Positions 50,163-60,849 of a stretch of DNA of 64,000 nt are shown one piece after another (positions within the stretch are counted from its first letter, which is position 1; the number at the start of each line of letters is the position of its first letter). The notes below the pieces were generated by a model. It saw nothing but the letters and a program-made list of their open reading frames with translations. It had not been told where the DNA came from and searched no databases. The DNA is taken from assembly GCA_037367355.1 (NCBI GenBank), contig CM074696.1:682001-746000 (forward strand), given 5' to 3'. The stretch is from Neoscytalidium dimidiatum. Lineage: Eukaryota; Ascomycota; Dothideomycetes; Botryosphaeriales; Botryosphaeriaceae. Made by a program: the position numbers and the translations under genes.

Positions 50163-51656
50163 TCAACCAGCCTGGTAGATGCCCAGCGCCCTCACGTGCG
50201 GGTTAATCATCGACAGGTTAAACGGCGTGAGATACAAATCGCTGTCCGTCAGCGCGACGAACATGGTCCCGTTGACGGCGGGATCGCCCTCGTACACGTA
50301 GCCGGACGGCTGGTACGAGTAGCCCTCGTTCGGACCGGTGACCTCGAGCGGCGTGTACGTGAGGTTCAGCTGCGAGACCCAGGCGACGAACTGCGGGTCG
50401 CCGGCGGTGGTGTCGGTGACGTAGCTGTTGTTCGGGCCAACGGCCTTGCCGGGGTCCTCCCACGTGAAGCGGACCTGGCGGCCGGGGAAGGTCAGGGGCT
50501 CGGAGCGGTTGCGCGCGATGGCGGGGCCGCACGAGTAGCCGGTGACGTTGAGGTTGACGCACGACTCCTCGGACGGGATGCGCGAGTCGGAGGGGTCGGC
50601 GGTGCGGTTGCCGACGACCTCGTTGTCCTGGGTGTCGTTGGCGGACACGCGGTTGGGGTTGGGCTGGTTGACGACGTGCAGCGCCGGGAAGTTCTGCCAC
50701 GCCAGGCGCGTCGTGTTCTCCGGGCACGACGAGATGTACGGCGCGAGGTAGGTCCAGGCCCACGACTGCGGGATGCCCGTCTCGAACCAGATCGGGTAGG
50801 GGTGCAGGCCGAGCATCTGGCGGAACGTCATCTGCTGGCGCGCTTCGGTCGCGATGGACTGGGCGAGCAGCTGGCCGACTTCGCGCGCGTCAAGGTGGTT
50901 GATGAAGCCCCAGACGCCCGACTCGCCCCAGCGCGTCAGCTTCTGGTTGAAGTCGATGAACTCGCGGACGGTGGTGTAGGGGTAGTTGTAGGTGCACTGC
51001 GGCGCGGCGCGCTCGCCGAGCATGTTGGAGAGGAGGGTGGCGTGGCCCGTCTCCTGCTGCGCCATAAAGGCGATCACGGCGCGGTCCTCGGCCGTCAGGC
51101 CTGCAGCGATGAAGTCTTCATCCGAGAAGGTGGCCAGTCCGTTGAAGAAGAGATCCAGCTCGATCCACTCCTGGTAAAGGCCGAGCTGGATTGACTCAAA
51201 GTCGAAGTCCGAGTTCACCATGTAGCGCGGCTCGGTGCCGTTGGTACCCAGGCCACCGGCGGGCACGTAGGGGGCTGGAGCGGGCTGCTGAAGCTCCCCA
51301 TCGGTGTTGTAGTAGGTAGCGGTAGGGTTGGGAGGAAGAGGAGCGATGGAGGCAGCCTCAGTGGTAGAAGCCTTGACAGCGCCGGTGGTAGTCGGGGTGC
51401 CAGAGTAAGGGCCATGGCTGGTAGGACCAGTCAAGACACTGCTGATCCTGGAGGGAATGGTCTCAGGTGGAGTATAGGAAGCGGCAATCTGAGAGTTGGG
51501 GCCGAAAGAGGTAGCCAGCCGAGTGACGGGCTCAGGAGTGTCGGTGGCGTAGGGCGCATCGGCACCAGTGTAGCCAGGAACGTCAGGCACAGGAGCCGGG
51601 GCAGCTGCAGCTAGGGAGGCCAGGGCAGCGCCGGTGAAGAGCTGCTTGGAGAACAT
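50163..51656 (-). CDS. Rds1-like stress protein with ferritin-like domain
   Basis: Homologue of the S. pombe stress-regulated protein Rds1. Single exon, 497 residues. A signal peptide (MFSKQLFTGAALASLAAAAPA) is followed by a Pro/Thr-rich stretch to about residue 120. The ferritin-like helical bundle lies at about 150-320: YQEWIELDLFF, AFMAQQETGHATLLSNML and SIATEARQQMTFRQML carry the Glu/His residues typical of this fold (E-T-G-H and E-x-R-Q). The C-terminal third is rich in N-glycosylation sequons and beta-type sequence. Expected to be secreted or wall-associated; family members respond to nutrient and stress signals. Codon use is GC-rich and the frame is intact, unlike the neighbouring oxidoreductase. 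Confidence 0.92.
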   Translation of the reverse strand: MFSKQLFTGAALASLAAAAPAPVPDVPGYTGADAPYATDTPEPVTRLATSFGPNSQIAASYTPPETIPSRISSVLTGPTSHGPYSGTPTTTGAVKASTTEAASIAPLPPNPTATYYNTDGELQQPAPAPYVPAGGLGTNGTEPRYMVNSDFDFESIQLGLYQEWIELDLFFNGLATFSDEDFIAAGLTAEDRAVIAFMAQQETGHATLLSNMLGERAAPQCTYNYPYTTVREFIDFNQKLTRWGESGVWGFINHLDAREVGQLLAQSIATEARQQMTFRQMLGLHPYPIWFETGIPQSWAWTYLAPYISSCPENTTRLAWQNFPALHVVNQPNPNRVSANDTQDNEVVGNRTADPSDSRIPSEESCVNLNVTGYSCGPAIARNRSEPLTFPGRQVRFTWEDPGKAVGPNNSYVTDTTAGDPQFVAWVSQLNLTYTPLEVTGPNEGYSYQPSGYVYEGDPAVNGTMFVALTDSDLYLTPFNLSMINPHVRALGIYQAG

Positions 51657-54173
51657 CCTGAGAGGAGTGGACGAAGAGGCTCACGGTGGTTGCTGCAGAA
51701 GTCATGTTCGGATGGGAGGATGCATGGCTTTATAGATGCAGGTGGACAAAGTTCGAGGAGCATTGGGTCTGCCACGCGGCATGCTGGGCCAGAGTAGCAC
51801 GGAAGAATGACATGATGGCCTGGGCATATGGTCTTGCATATGGAGGATCTGACTTCACGACCGGCTCGAAGAGGGACTAGTGGAGGATGGGCTGCAGCTA
51901 AGCGGGCGTGGTTCGGAGGAGAAACAATAATTCTTAGGCGCACGGTGCAGACAGCAGGGGTGGTGGATGAGTTGGGATGATGGCCAATGAACGGGTTGCG
52001 GAGACGGTCGTGCAGGGCTGATGTCAGTAGGCGGGAAGGATCGAGGAGGCGACAGGGCATCGAGAGATTCGAGATGCGGCAGGCTTAGTCACTGAGGGCT
52101 GGAGGGAGCGAAGTCGGGATGCAGTGAGCGATGGAGGTGTTGACAGGTGAAAATGAATAGTGACGTTTGGATGACATGGACGACGGGCCGGGGAGCTTAC
52201 GCCACGCGTGCGTGTCCGGCCGGGGCGGGGATGTTCATCTGGAGTCGGATTATTTCCGAATGACCATGGCGTTTTTTTTTTTTTTTTGGTTGCGGCTGAT
52301 GAATGCACGCTGTCTAGACCCAAGCGCTTCCTCAGCAGCGGACAGTGCGATGTCGGTTGGGATCGCTGGGTAGCGGGTGCGTCGGCGGTGAAGGACGGAG
52401 CAGCTGGAGAAGGAGCGATGCACCGATGCAGCTGCCAAAAGTCAAGCAAGCAAGCAAGCTCTTTGAGCCGCGCGGGCCCAAGCTTCACTGCCGAGCGCCC
52501 TTCCCGCCCGCGCCGCTCGACTCTTCTCCCGAATCATGACGTCTGTCCATTCGTCCATCCCGTTTGCCGCAATCCCTAACCTTTCTTCCCTCCATATCGC
52601 TCTTTACGCTACCTGAACCCAACCCACTGGCTCCAATCTTCTTCGGTTCCGTTGTACCACCACGGGCGCACTGGCATTTCTGGATGTCTTGCCGCAGCAT
52701 GACGGGGTGGCTTGCTGCCTTTCCGCTTCTCAGCTCTGCCTGCTATTTGCCCAGAATTCCCATTCCGATCGTTCTTTGTGCATCTCGGTAATTCCGACGA
52801 CATGTTTCAATTTGCCTTCTGTCAGTGCCATCCCAGCTGCCCACATGGATCTTCCCCCGCGCCGTATAACTCGACATACCTGCCCCCATGCATCCGATGC
52901 CGAACAGGAACACCGTTACCGGTCCAGGAAACTGCACATCACTCCAAATCCGTCCACAACCATGTGGCCGTGACGAGGCCTCCTGCTATATCGGCTAATA
53001 ATTCACGCAGTCGAATCAGCTTCACCATGCCCACGCGAGGCACAACAGTGCTGTTCAGGCTGCTCTCTCGTCTCCGGGATCGGGCATTGCTCTACTCTAC
53101 TAACCATGGATCATGTGACTCAGCCCGCTGGAACGTGCACTTCGAGCTGTCCCCTAATTCCAGGACAGCACATTCGTTCTGCGTTCACCTCAGAACAAGA
53201 CGTGTTTGCAGGGTGGCTGTTGGAGAAAAAGAAGAAAAATGATTTCGGCATCTTCTGCTGAGCCTCTACCGGACATATTAATATTTCCCATGGGCAAATT
53301 AATGCTGCCATCAAACCAGGAAACACAGCGAAAATCTGAGAGCTTGCTCCTCAGTGTTTTGACGGTGTCCAGAAGGCAGCAACTCACCAGAACGCCGATA
53401 ACAAGGGAAATCTTCGGCAACGCCAACGAGCACATTCTTAGTGTTGATTCATCAAGAGATATATAACGTATGGCGAGACCAGACGAAACGGAGGGTATAC
53501 CGGGTATGAGATAGCCTGTGCTGAATCCTTTTTCCGTGCCTCTTAGTCTCCTTTCCATATTGACCGATATTCCTGCGCTAGTCACCATCTTGGTGGTTCG
53601 CCGCGCAGTGCCCGGGTCCGATCTGGCTTCGCAACGTCGATGGTGTATACACATTTAGGGCGTCGCATTTAAACTTGTTGCATTTCATTGGTATTGCGCG
53701 AAAGAGGCGGGCTATCCAAAACAACAAGACTCCCCACTAACGAACGGCGCTAGCTTCCTCGAACCTAGGACCCGTACCAAGGCTCGTCTCGGTGCTTTTA
53801 TTTCCCAGTCAAGTACCAGTGCCGAACCCGTCAAGCTCTGATTGGCTGAAATGGCTGCAGAACGGGCGGGTAGGAGGACGGCAGATTGCCGAGCAACCAA
53901 GTAGGGGATAGTCTATCCCCGGACTTAGGACTTTACACCCGCGAGTCGTGAGGGGACCCGAATGATGATGTGCTTGGCTTATCAAGAGAAAACTCGCCGT
54001 TCTCCAGTGAATGCGGTGAAACGTTCCTGGCCGGCTTCCCCATTTCAAAAGCCCGCTGGTGTCTCACTTTTTCCATTACACATCGGGTTTTCAAGAAGCG
54101 CAGAGGCATGTCACAGACGCGCCACGAGCCTTCTTTTCGCCCTTTCCCTTAAGCTTATCTCTTGGGTCTGATA
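51657..54173. other. 2.5-kb intergenic region, no confident gene
   Basis: Promoter side of the Rds1 gene, with a 17-base T run near 52268-52284, and promoter of the MFS gene. A minus-strand frame at 53190-53654 shows a weak coding look and a possible GTGAGT donor, but I recognise no family. Confidence 0.5.
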
Positions 54174-56043
54174 ATGACGCAAGAGAAGTTGCCGAAGGCT
54201 GAAGACGCCGAGGCCCACGTCTCCTCCTCGACAACGTCCGACTCCCTATCGCGGGTCACCAGCAGTGATGGACCTCCTTCGCCAGCAACAACAGCCGCAA
54301 CCTCCGCAAAGGTATCTATATGGCGGCGCATTTATGATATTATCTTCTGGGTTCCACCCAATTGCCGTTGGGATCCGGAAAACCCGCCGGGCTTCTCCAT
54401 GTCCTTGAACTTTCTGTTCGCTTTTGCCGGTGCTTTCACTGTTGCGAATCTTTGTATGGTGCTCAACTGCGTCTCTTGCCGCCACCTACACACTGACAGC
54501 CCGCCTAGATTATAACCACCCAATTCTCAACATTTTAGCAGAAGACTTCAACGTTACGTATGATCAAGTTGCGCAAATCCCTACGGTTATGCAAGCTGGT
54601 TATGCTGCAGGTCTACTGTTTCTTTGTCCCCTGGCAGACATGGTAAAACGACGGCCATTCGTGACAGGACTAATGTTTTTCACCGCAACAATTTGGTAGG
54701 TGATGTTCTGTGCTCAGCAAGACAAACAACGATTGGTCCCCAAGCATCGCGGAGCCTCAATCTCATCTCTCCCAAATACTCGCTGACACCGACCCAATAG
54801 GATCGGCCTCTGTGTGACGACGTCCCTCCCCGTCTTCACAGCCCTGTCCTTCATCGTTGGCGCTACGACCGTCACGCCGCAACTCATGCTCCCGCTCGTG
54901 GGCGAACTTGCACCACCCAACAAAAAAGGCGTCTCCCTCTCCATCGTAACCTCCGGCCTCATGCTCGGAATCCTCATCGCCCGCCTGATCTCCGGCACCA
55001 TCACCGAATACGTCTCCTGGCGGGACGTCTACTGGATGGCGCTCGGCCTGCAATACCTGATGTGGATCCTCCTCGTCGCCTTCATGCCGGACTACCCGTC
55101 CACCAACCCGACCCGCAACATGAACTACTTCAAGCTCCTCTGGTCGATCATCACACTCCTCTTCCGCGAACCCACCCTCCTCCAGGCCTGCCTCATCTCC
55201 ATCTTCACCTCCGCCACCTTCACCAACTTCTGGACGACCCTGACCTTCCTCCTCGCCGGCCCGCCCTACGGCCTCAACTCGCTCGTCATCGGCCTCTTCG
55301 CCCTCATCGGCATCGGCGCCATGGTCTTCGGGCCCCTGTACGCCCGCCTCATCACCGACCGCTTCGTGCCCTGGTTCAGCGTCGTCGTCGGCGAGCTGAT
55401 CGCCCTGACCGGCATCGTCGTCGGCACCTACACCGGCGCCTTCACCCTCGCCGGGCCCGTCCTCCAGGCCTTCCTGTTCGACCTCGGCTTCCAGTCCGCC
55501 CAGGTCGCCAACCGCGCCTCCATCTACGCCATCGCCCCCAAGGCCCGCAACCGCGTCAACACCGCCTTCATGGTCTTTACCTTTTGCGGCCAGCTGATGG
55601 GGACGAGCGTCGGGACGAGCGTGTACGTGCGGAAGGGGTGGGTGGCGAGCGGGAGTGTGAGCGTCGGCTTGGTCGGCGTGAGTCTGCTGTTCTGCGCGGT
55701 GAGGGGGCCGTGGGAGAAAGGGTGGGTGGGGTGGAGTGGCGGTTGGGGGATCAGGCAGAGGCCACGGGACGCGGTAGGGCAAGTGGGTCCGGCAGCGGTG
55801 CGGGCAGACGAGGAGAAAGGGAACACGGAGAAGGCGTTGGAGGAGGTGGCGGGGGAGGACCGAGCGATTGGAGAGGAGAAGGACGAGAGGGAAGAGAGGA
55901 AGGAGAATGTCGGGAATATGGAGGATGCAGAAAGTGATGCGGAAAATAGGTCTAAGAGCTCGGAGAAGAGCATGTCGGGGAGAGTCTCAGAAGGCGAGGA
56001 CCTGGAAATACGACGCATTCCGGAGAAGAGGACAGATAATTGA
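54174..56043 (+). CDS. Major facilitator superfamily transporter
   Basis: Proton-coupled exporter-type MFS protein, plasma membrane. Exons 54174-54453, 54509-54695 and 54801-56043 give 569 residues; the joins restore VANL-YYNHPILN and TIW-IGLCV. The N-terminal 60 residues are Ser/Thr-rich and cytosolic. Motif A is seen as GLLFLCPLADMVKRRPF. Later helices include GVSLSIVTSGLMLGILIARL and FGPLYARLITDRF. About 11-12 TM helices are present. The last 120 residues form an unusual Glu/Arg/Lys-rich hydrophilic tail. The transported compound is unknown; the helix pattern fits drug:H+ antiporter-like fungal MFS proteins rather than sugar porters. Confidence 0.92.
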
Positions 56044-56373
56044 GCATTTTGCATGCATATAGAAGAGCTTGGAATAGACGCGTAGCGTTTGCTACACTTT
56101 CTTCTACGGCGGCTCTCAAGGGTGAGAAACCCCACAGATATTCCCGGTTATCGACTGCCACCAAAAGGTTGCTGGATTCTTTGCAGTGATTAACTTCCTC
56201 GAAGGTGCACCATCTGCTCCCAATCTGCCATTTTAACTGCGGACACATCTAACGGAGATTGGTATTCAGGTAGAGTTTGGGGAGCTTGTGTAACTTCTGA
56301 GGAGCGTCAGCATTTCCCACTTTCGGTCAGCAATTATCGAATCTCACTAACCTTTTTCTCGGAAAACACGGTT
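56044..56373. other. Convergent 3' spacer
   Basis: 330 bases between the MFS gene and the small minus-strand membrane-protein gene; no feature. Confidence 0.5.
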
Positions 56374-56703
56374 TTAAAGGCCCAACAGATTCCGACTGAA
56401 GTTCTGCAGATAACTTCTACGCCAAGCATACGCAAAAAAGGGAATGAATACCATAAGAAGAGCCAAGAGAGCTATCAGAATTCCACTTGACAAACCGGGG
56501 CTTTCCGGGTCGGATGTTTTCCGGAGATCAGTACCTGTGCGAACCGTATTTATTTACAATTGATCAGCTCAAAAAAGTATCTAAACTTACCAGGTGAGCA
56601 TGTGTATACTCGCTTCTCCGTGTAGGTAGCACAAAATCCCATATCTGAAATCACTGGAATGATCATAACGCAGACCTCTGTAAACTCTCTTACCTATATT
56701 TAC
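56374..56703 (-). CDS. Small single-pass membrane protein, hidden multi-intron gene (3' exons)
   Basis: Too fragmented for a long open frame, but strongly signalled by splicing. Minus-strand exon 56534-56374 encodes TDLRKTSDPESPGLSSG, a TM helix (ILIALLALLMVFIPFFAYAW), a basic stop-transfer WRRSYLQ and a stop at 56374-56376. It joins in phase, across an intron of 56 bases (GTAAGT, CTGAT branch, CACAG), to exon 56644-56591 encoding MGFCATYTEKRVYTCSP with two Cys. Upstream is a 50-base GTAAGA..TTTCAG intron. Before that, a possible 10-base microexon at 56703-56694 and further 5' exons up to about 56940 are less certain, because in-frame stops limit the choices. The start codon is not settled; ATG inside 56644-56591 is one option. 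Type I or tail-anchored topology is possible. No homologue recognised. Confidence 0.5.
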
Positions 56704-57691
56704 CTACGCTGAGAATATCAATTAGCTTCCACCAAGCCAATGTATTCATTCACATTGGAGCGAGGAAATCCCCCCTATCAATCGCTTTTATGCATAATAA
56801 TAGTAAGGTATTAAGATACATTTCTCACGAAAATAAGGAGAACCGATTGCAAACTAGCTTACCTAGGCTGTTTAGACAATGTTGGATCTCAGACTCTCTC
56901 GCCTAGCCAATTCACTCGTAGAGGAATCATGTGGCATATGCTGAAGTAGATGTATAGGCACTTACTCAGAACAAACAACTAATCAGTATAAGGTGTAACT
57001 CCAACACCCTATATAAATCGGGCGTCTCTACAGCCGCAAATGAGTGACGTCAGGCCAATCATGCAAGGAACTTTTAGAATAACTCTGGCATAAACTCCTC
57101 TCAGTAGAATGCCTGACAGCAATTCGTTAGCAGGATTAAGGTGCGTCATACCATTTACGTGCCCATGCACGCTACTTTTCGTCCATACATGTTGAAGTGG
57201 CGTAGCATGCTTGGATAAGGAGGCTGAATTGCACTGGCCGGGAAACTGCAGAGACCTTTTTTTCCTTTTGATGTGATTGGATATGAGTAATGAAACATCC
57301 GTGACACGATTTCCTGCCAGCAGCGCCTGCATACATTGTTGTAGAAACCCGCGGTAATAGAACGAGGCTGAGGCACCTGACCAATGAGATGATACCACAG
57401 CCGACGAACCGTTGCTGCATGAATCTTTAATCTCATTGGTGATCTCCAGTAAAGCGTATTTTCACCTGCCGTGCGCTTTTCCAGCCCCGACATTTGACAG
57501 CTTTTCTGCAGTGCCTAGAGATCGCCGTCCATCCACGTATTCTACTCGACTTTCCTCATCCCTTCAGCAACCAGGACCATCTACTTTCTTCCTTTAAGCT
57601 ACACTAAGTCTTCCGCGCTTCTCCGTTGCCTTGTTTTAGGACACTGCCGATTGTCAGCTTACCGGTCAAGACAAGGACTATCGATGAACCT
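56704..57691. other. AT-rich intergenic, may hold 5' exons of the small gene
   Basis: Contains a TATATAAA/TTTATATA element near 57010 usable on either strand, an ATG-bearing stretch near 56935 on the minus strand, and several intron-like GTAAG/AG pairs. No firm exon. Confidence 0.4.
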
Positions 57692-58150
57692 ATGCAAAAC
57701 GTAGAGCGTGTCGCGACGGGGTCATCCAGGCCTGCTCAACCACAGAAGCCACCTTCAGATGAAGACTGGAGTCGCTTTGGGCCCATCATTGCCAATCTAT
57801 ACTCTTCAAGAACCTCGGACAGGTCGTACAGATTATGAGAGAAGAACATGAGTTCCATGGAACTTACGTACTCCTTCTATATTCATGGAATACAACGTGC
57901 TGATTAACACACTCATCGGTAAATGAAAACTCGACACGAAGAATATCAAGAAGGTGCACAATCATAAGATGGTCAGGATCAAACGGAGGCGCAAGCAAGA
58001 AGCTCCAGGGAAAAAGACCGACTTCACTCTGTACAACCGAGTCATCGACCATGCGCGAGTTGTAGAGTATGAGATAAACGAGTTGTAGAGTATGAGATAA
58101 GCAAAATCAGTGAGGATAGTACCCTCATCACTATCGATGAGCAGTTATAC
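57692..58150 (+). pseudogene. Decayed Clr5-domain gene
   Basis: The Clr5 domain is a short DNA-binding-like N-terminal domain of many fungal proteins. The frame from the ATG at 57692 gives SDEDWSRFGPIIANLYSSR, the start of the domain. One base appears lost near 57816; in the next frame it continues VVQIMREEHEFHGT. After an intron-like gap comes GK-stop-KLDTKNIKK, with TGA (57924-57926) where the conserved Trp belongs. The basic block HNHKMVRIKRRRKQEAPGKK and DFTLYNRVIDHARVVEYE follow. A 23-bp tandem duplication (58057-58079 and 58080-58102) then shifts the frame into a stop at 58086. With one copy the frame would run on through KISEDSTLITIDE. Three independent lesions make this a pseudogene with fair certainty. 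Confidence 0.75.
58057..58102 (+). repeat. 23-bp tandem duplication inside the Clr5 relic
   Basis: Two adjacent 23-base copies beginning GAGTTGTAGAGTATGAGATA differ at one base. The duplication breaks the reading frame. Confidence 0.9.
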
Positions 58151-60849
58151 TGACCCTATGGTCATGATTTTACCTCTAACAGAAATTTCCGTGTTTAGCA
58201 ACCCCCTCACTGGCAGATCTGCTCGGTACACTCCTGATCAAGGCTCTCCGCCACTCTCCGTTCGAGAGGCCACTGGATTTACCAATGCAATCAGCAGGGC
58301 AGTCTCCCCCCCCCCCCCCCTCTCTTTGGTCGCGGGCCGTCAGCCTCTCCATCCTATTGGTATCCGGATTTTGCTAGGGGGGCTTCCCCACCTCGGTCGA
58401 ACGTTGGACGGCGCCTGGAGCACGTCTGCTTTATTCATACACCCAGAAAGAGACTACGTATGAAACGAAGTGCAAATATCAGAACATCTTTGATACAATC
58501 GCTCATCCCTTCCATGATTGCCTCGAGTGCAAAGCACTAACTGCTGCCGTTTTCTGGAAAACTTCGGAAGAGGAAAGCAGAGCTAACGACGAGGTATTCT
58601 TCAAATTTGTCTTAAGCCTGATGTTTCCCTACATGCGAATACGATCCCGAACTCGCTGTTCGCACAGCTTCTAGTACAGAAGCTATTTTTTCTTCCGACA
58701 TGAGTTTAGCAAGGCTCGAGACTTAATGGTCTTTGTCCACGCAGAAATCCTCGACTGATGCACTGTTATTGACACTAATGGCCAAATCCTTCGCATGTGT
58801 CTGACTAAGTGCCTTATTGCGTTGGGGAAAGAGAGGGAGGCGTTCGCCCCAATGTCTCAGGGATTGGAAGAATACAAAAGGCAACAGGGCCAGGAGGAAA
58901 TCGACGATGTAATTGACCCAGAGAATCCGAAAGAGATAGGAGACTTTGGCCCGATCGATTCCTACGCCACCATCAAAGCTGTGCAAGAACGTCTCTAAGC
59001 AAACGACGATACCTATCATGAGAATCTGCTTCGAGAAATCTATGGCAAACCACTTCCGGTCCGCTGGGTTATGCGCGAACCGTCTCAGACAATCCTTTCA
59101 TCAAAGAACCGGTTTCCTCAGCCTCGTCATTTCGGTCCTGCCCTGTGGTCATCCACTGGAAAGAGATACTATCGAACTGAAAAAGTACGACGCCGCACTT
59201 TTTACAGTGCTGGCTAGTTGCCTTAATATAGTCCTACAGATACCGACGTCCATTGGTATCATAAGCAGACGATATTGGAAAAAAGTCTTTGTGGTTTGGA
59301 AATCCTTCCGTACGTGGTCACCAAAGCAGATGGCTACGACATTTGGCAAATTCCTTTGACACCTTGGAGTTTTCTAGCTTAGGGCTTGAAGGTTATCTTA
59401 TTTTTGTTTCTACTTGTTAGGATAGGAAAAATAGGTCTGCTATGTTGCCGCAACAATTTGCTTCTGTCACAGGGTTGACTTATCAATAGGAAGTTTCAGA
59501 CACCGCATGCTTGAATTCTGTACAATCTGGCCAGTATCATCTATTTCCAGGTGGTAGCTTAAAACTGCATCGTAACAAAGGGAGATAAATGAGCAGCTGA
59601 GAGAATGCGGTTGATCTACCAATCATCATATCTTGATGATAGATGCAATGGAAAGAATGTGCAAGGTGAAGAGAATATTGAGACAAAGTAAGGGAGTTTA
59701 GGGAAGAAGTATTAGCCTTAGGATACAGCAACCGTGAATGCAAGAGCACAGAGAAGCTGCCGCTCCTTTCATCCCACGGAGTTGCACTACAGTCACAAGA
59801 TATTTTACCACTGGCGGATGGCTCTTAAAAAGGACGAATCTGCATAAAGTCTGAGCGTCATATACCCTCCCTTCCTTTTTTCATATTCCCCAACTCTAAC
59901 TGACATCTCTTCCGCTGTATTCATTGTCACCAACTCTTTCTTTCCATCCCAAAATGCTGGACATACAGATTAACTCACGTTTCAGCACTTCCCATTCACC
60001 TACGTCTGCATTCATCTCCCACAGCTCTCAAGCACGAATACCAGTACACATTAGTCCATTAATCCAAAAAGCAGCAAGAGACATTGAGAAAGAAATTCAG
60101 AAAAAAAAAAATGAAAGGTCTTAACCCATTAAAAGCCACCCACCGACCTCCCCACACGTACATCCGTCCACAAATCCACACATATTCATGAGAGGCATGG
60201 CATGCGAACATCCATCCATGCGGTAGTCAGTCAAGTGGTGGTGGGGAAAAAAAAAATATTTGCCATGTCCCACACGAAGTTTTGCCACTTCTGAAAGTGA
60301 CTTTGACCTCCACCGCCTATCCTTGCTTCCCCGGTCCTCCGGTGGCCCCAACCACCACCACCTGCCACCGGACTTGCCGTCCTTCCCCCCCTTCCCCTTC
60401 TTCCCCTAACCCCTCGTTTCTACGCTCTACCTTCCCCACTCGAAGAAACTACTACTACTACTACACAGAAAAAAGAGTATCGTGCGCGCGTATAAAAGCG
60501 CACGCACCTCCTCCCGGCCCCCTTCAATCACTCATCACCCATGTCGAGTTCCCACCGCCACCCATCAATTCATCCCGTTCCGTCGTCAAGAAATTTCTCA
60601 TCAACTTCTTCTCTGGCCGCTCCCCCCCTTCCACCTCCCGCCTCACCATCCTCCCCTCGTATGTCGCGCGCGCGCAAAATAACTAGAGACGTTCTCGCAT
60701 AACAACATGTTTCCCTTCCTCTCAGTGATCCCGTTAATTTGAGAAAAGGAAATAAAAGAGTTTTTTTTTAAAAAAAAAAAGGGAAGGAAGAAGAAAGAAC
60801 AAAGCATAAGGAAATGTTGCAAAAAAGAGGACATAAAAAAAGCCATTAT
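58151..60849. other. Gene-poor region with coding relics
   Basis: A frame around 58490-58675 (HDCLECKALTAAVFW, FVLSLMFPYMR) and another at 58795-59220 broken once by TAA at 58996-58998 look like eroded coding sequence, possibly the rest of the Clr5 gene. A 15-base C run is at 58306-58320. After 59.4 kb nothing long is coding; two short ORFs with promoter-like context lie at 59954-60124 and 60541-60702 (see findings). Confidence 0.5.
60491..60498 (+). promoter_or_regulatory. Canonical TATA box of an unknown transcript
   Basis: TATAAAAG in a GCGCGCG context, 50 bases before an ATG at 60541 that opens a 53-codon frame. No plus-strand gene is otherwise known here. Confidence 0.35.

Noticed and set aside
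50067..51194. 375-residue plus-strand frame
   Set aside because: Antisense to the Rds1-like gene, which has a signal peptide and a recognisable ferritin-like domain.
53190..53654. 154-residue minus-strand frame with a possible GTGAGT donor
   Set aside because: Some coding look, but no recognisable domain, no clear second exon and no conserved motif; kept only as a note in the intergenic entry.
54763..55782. 339-residue minus-strand frame
   Set aside because: Antisense to the MFS exon 3; Gly/Glu/Asp-rich shadow without domain.
57924..57926. RIP-type mutation as cause of the Trp-to-stop change
   Set aside because: The change needed (TGG to TGA) alters a C followed by C on the other strand, not the CpA context of repeat-induced point mutation.
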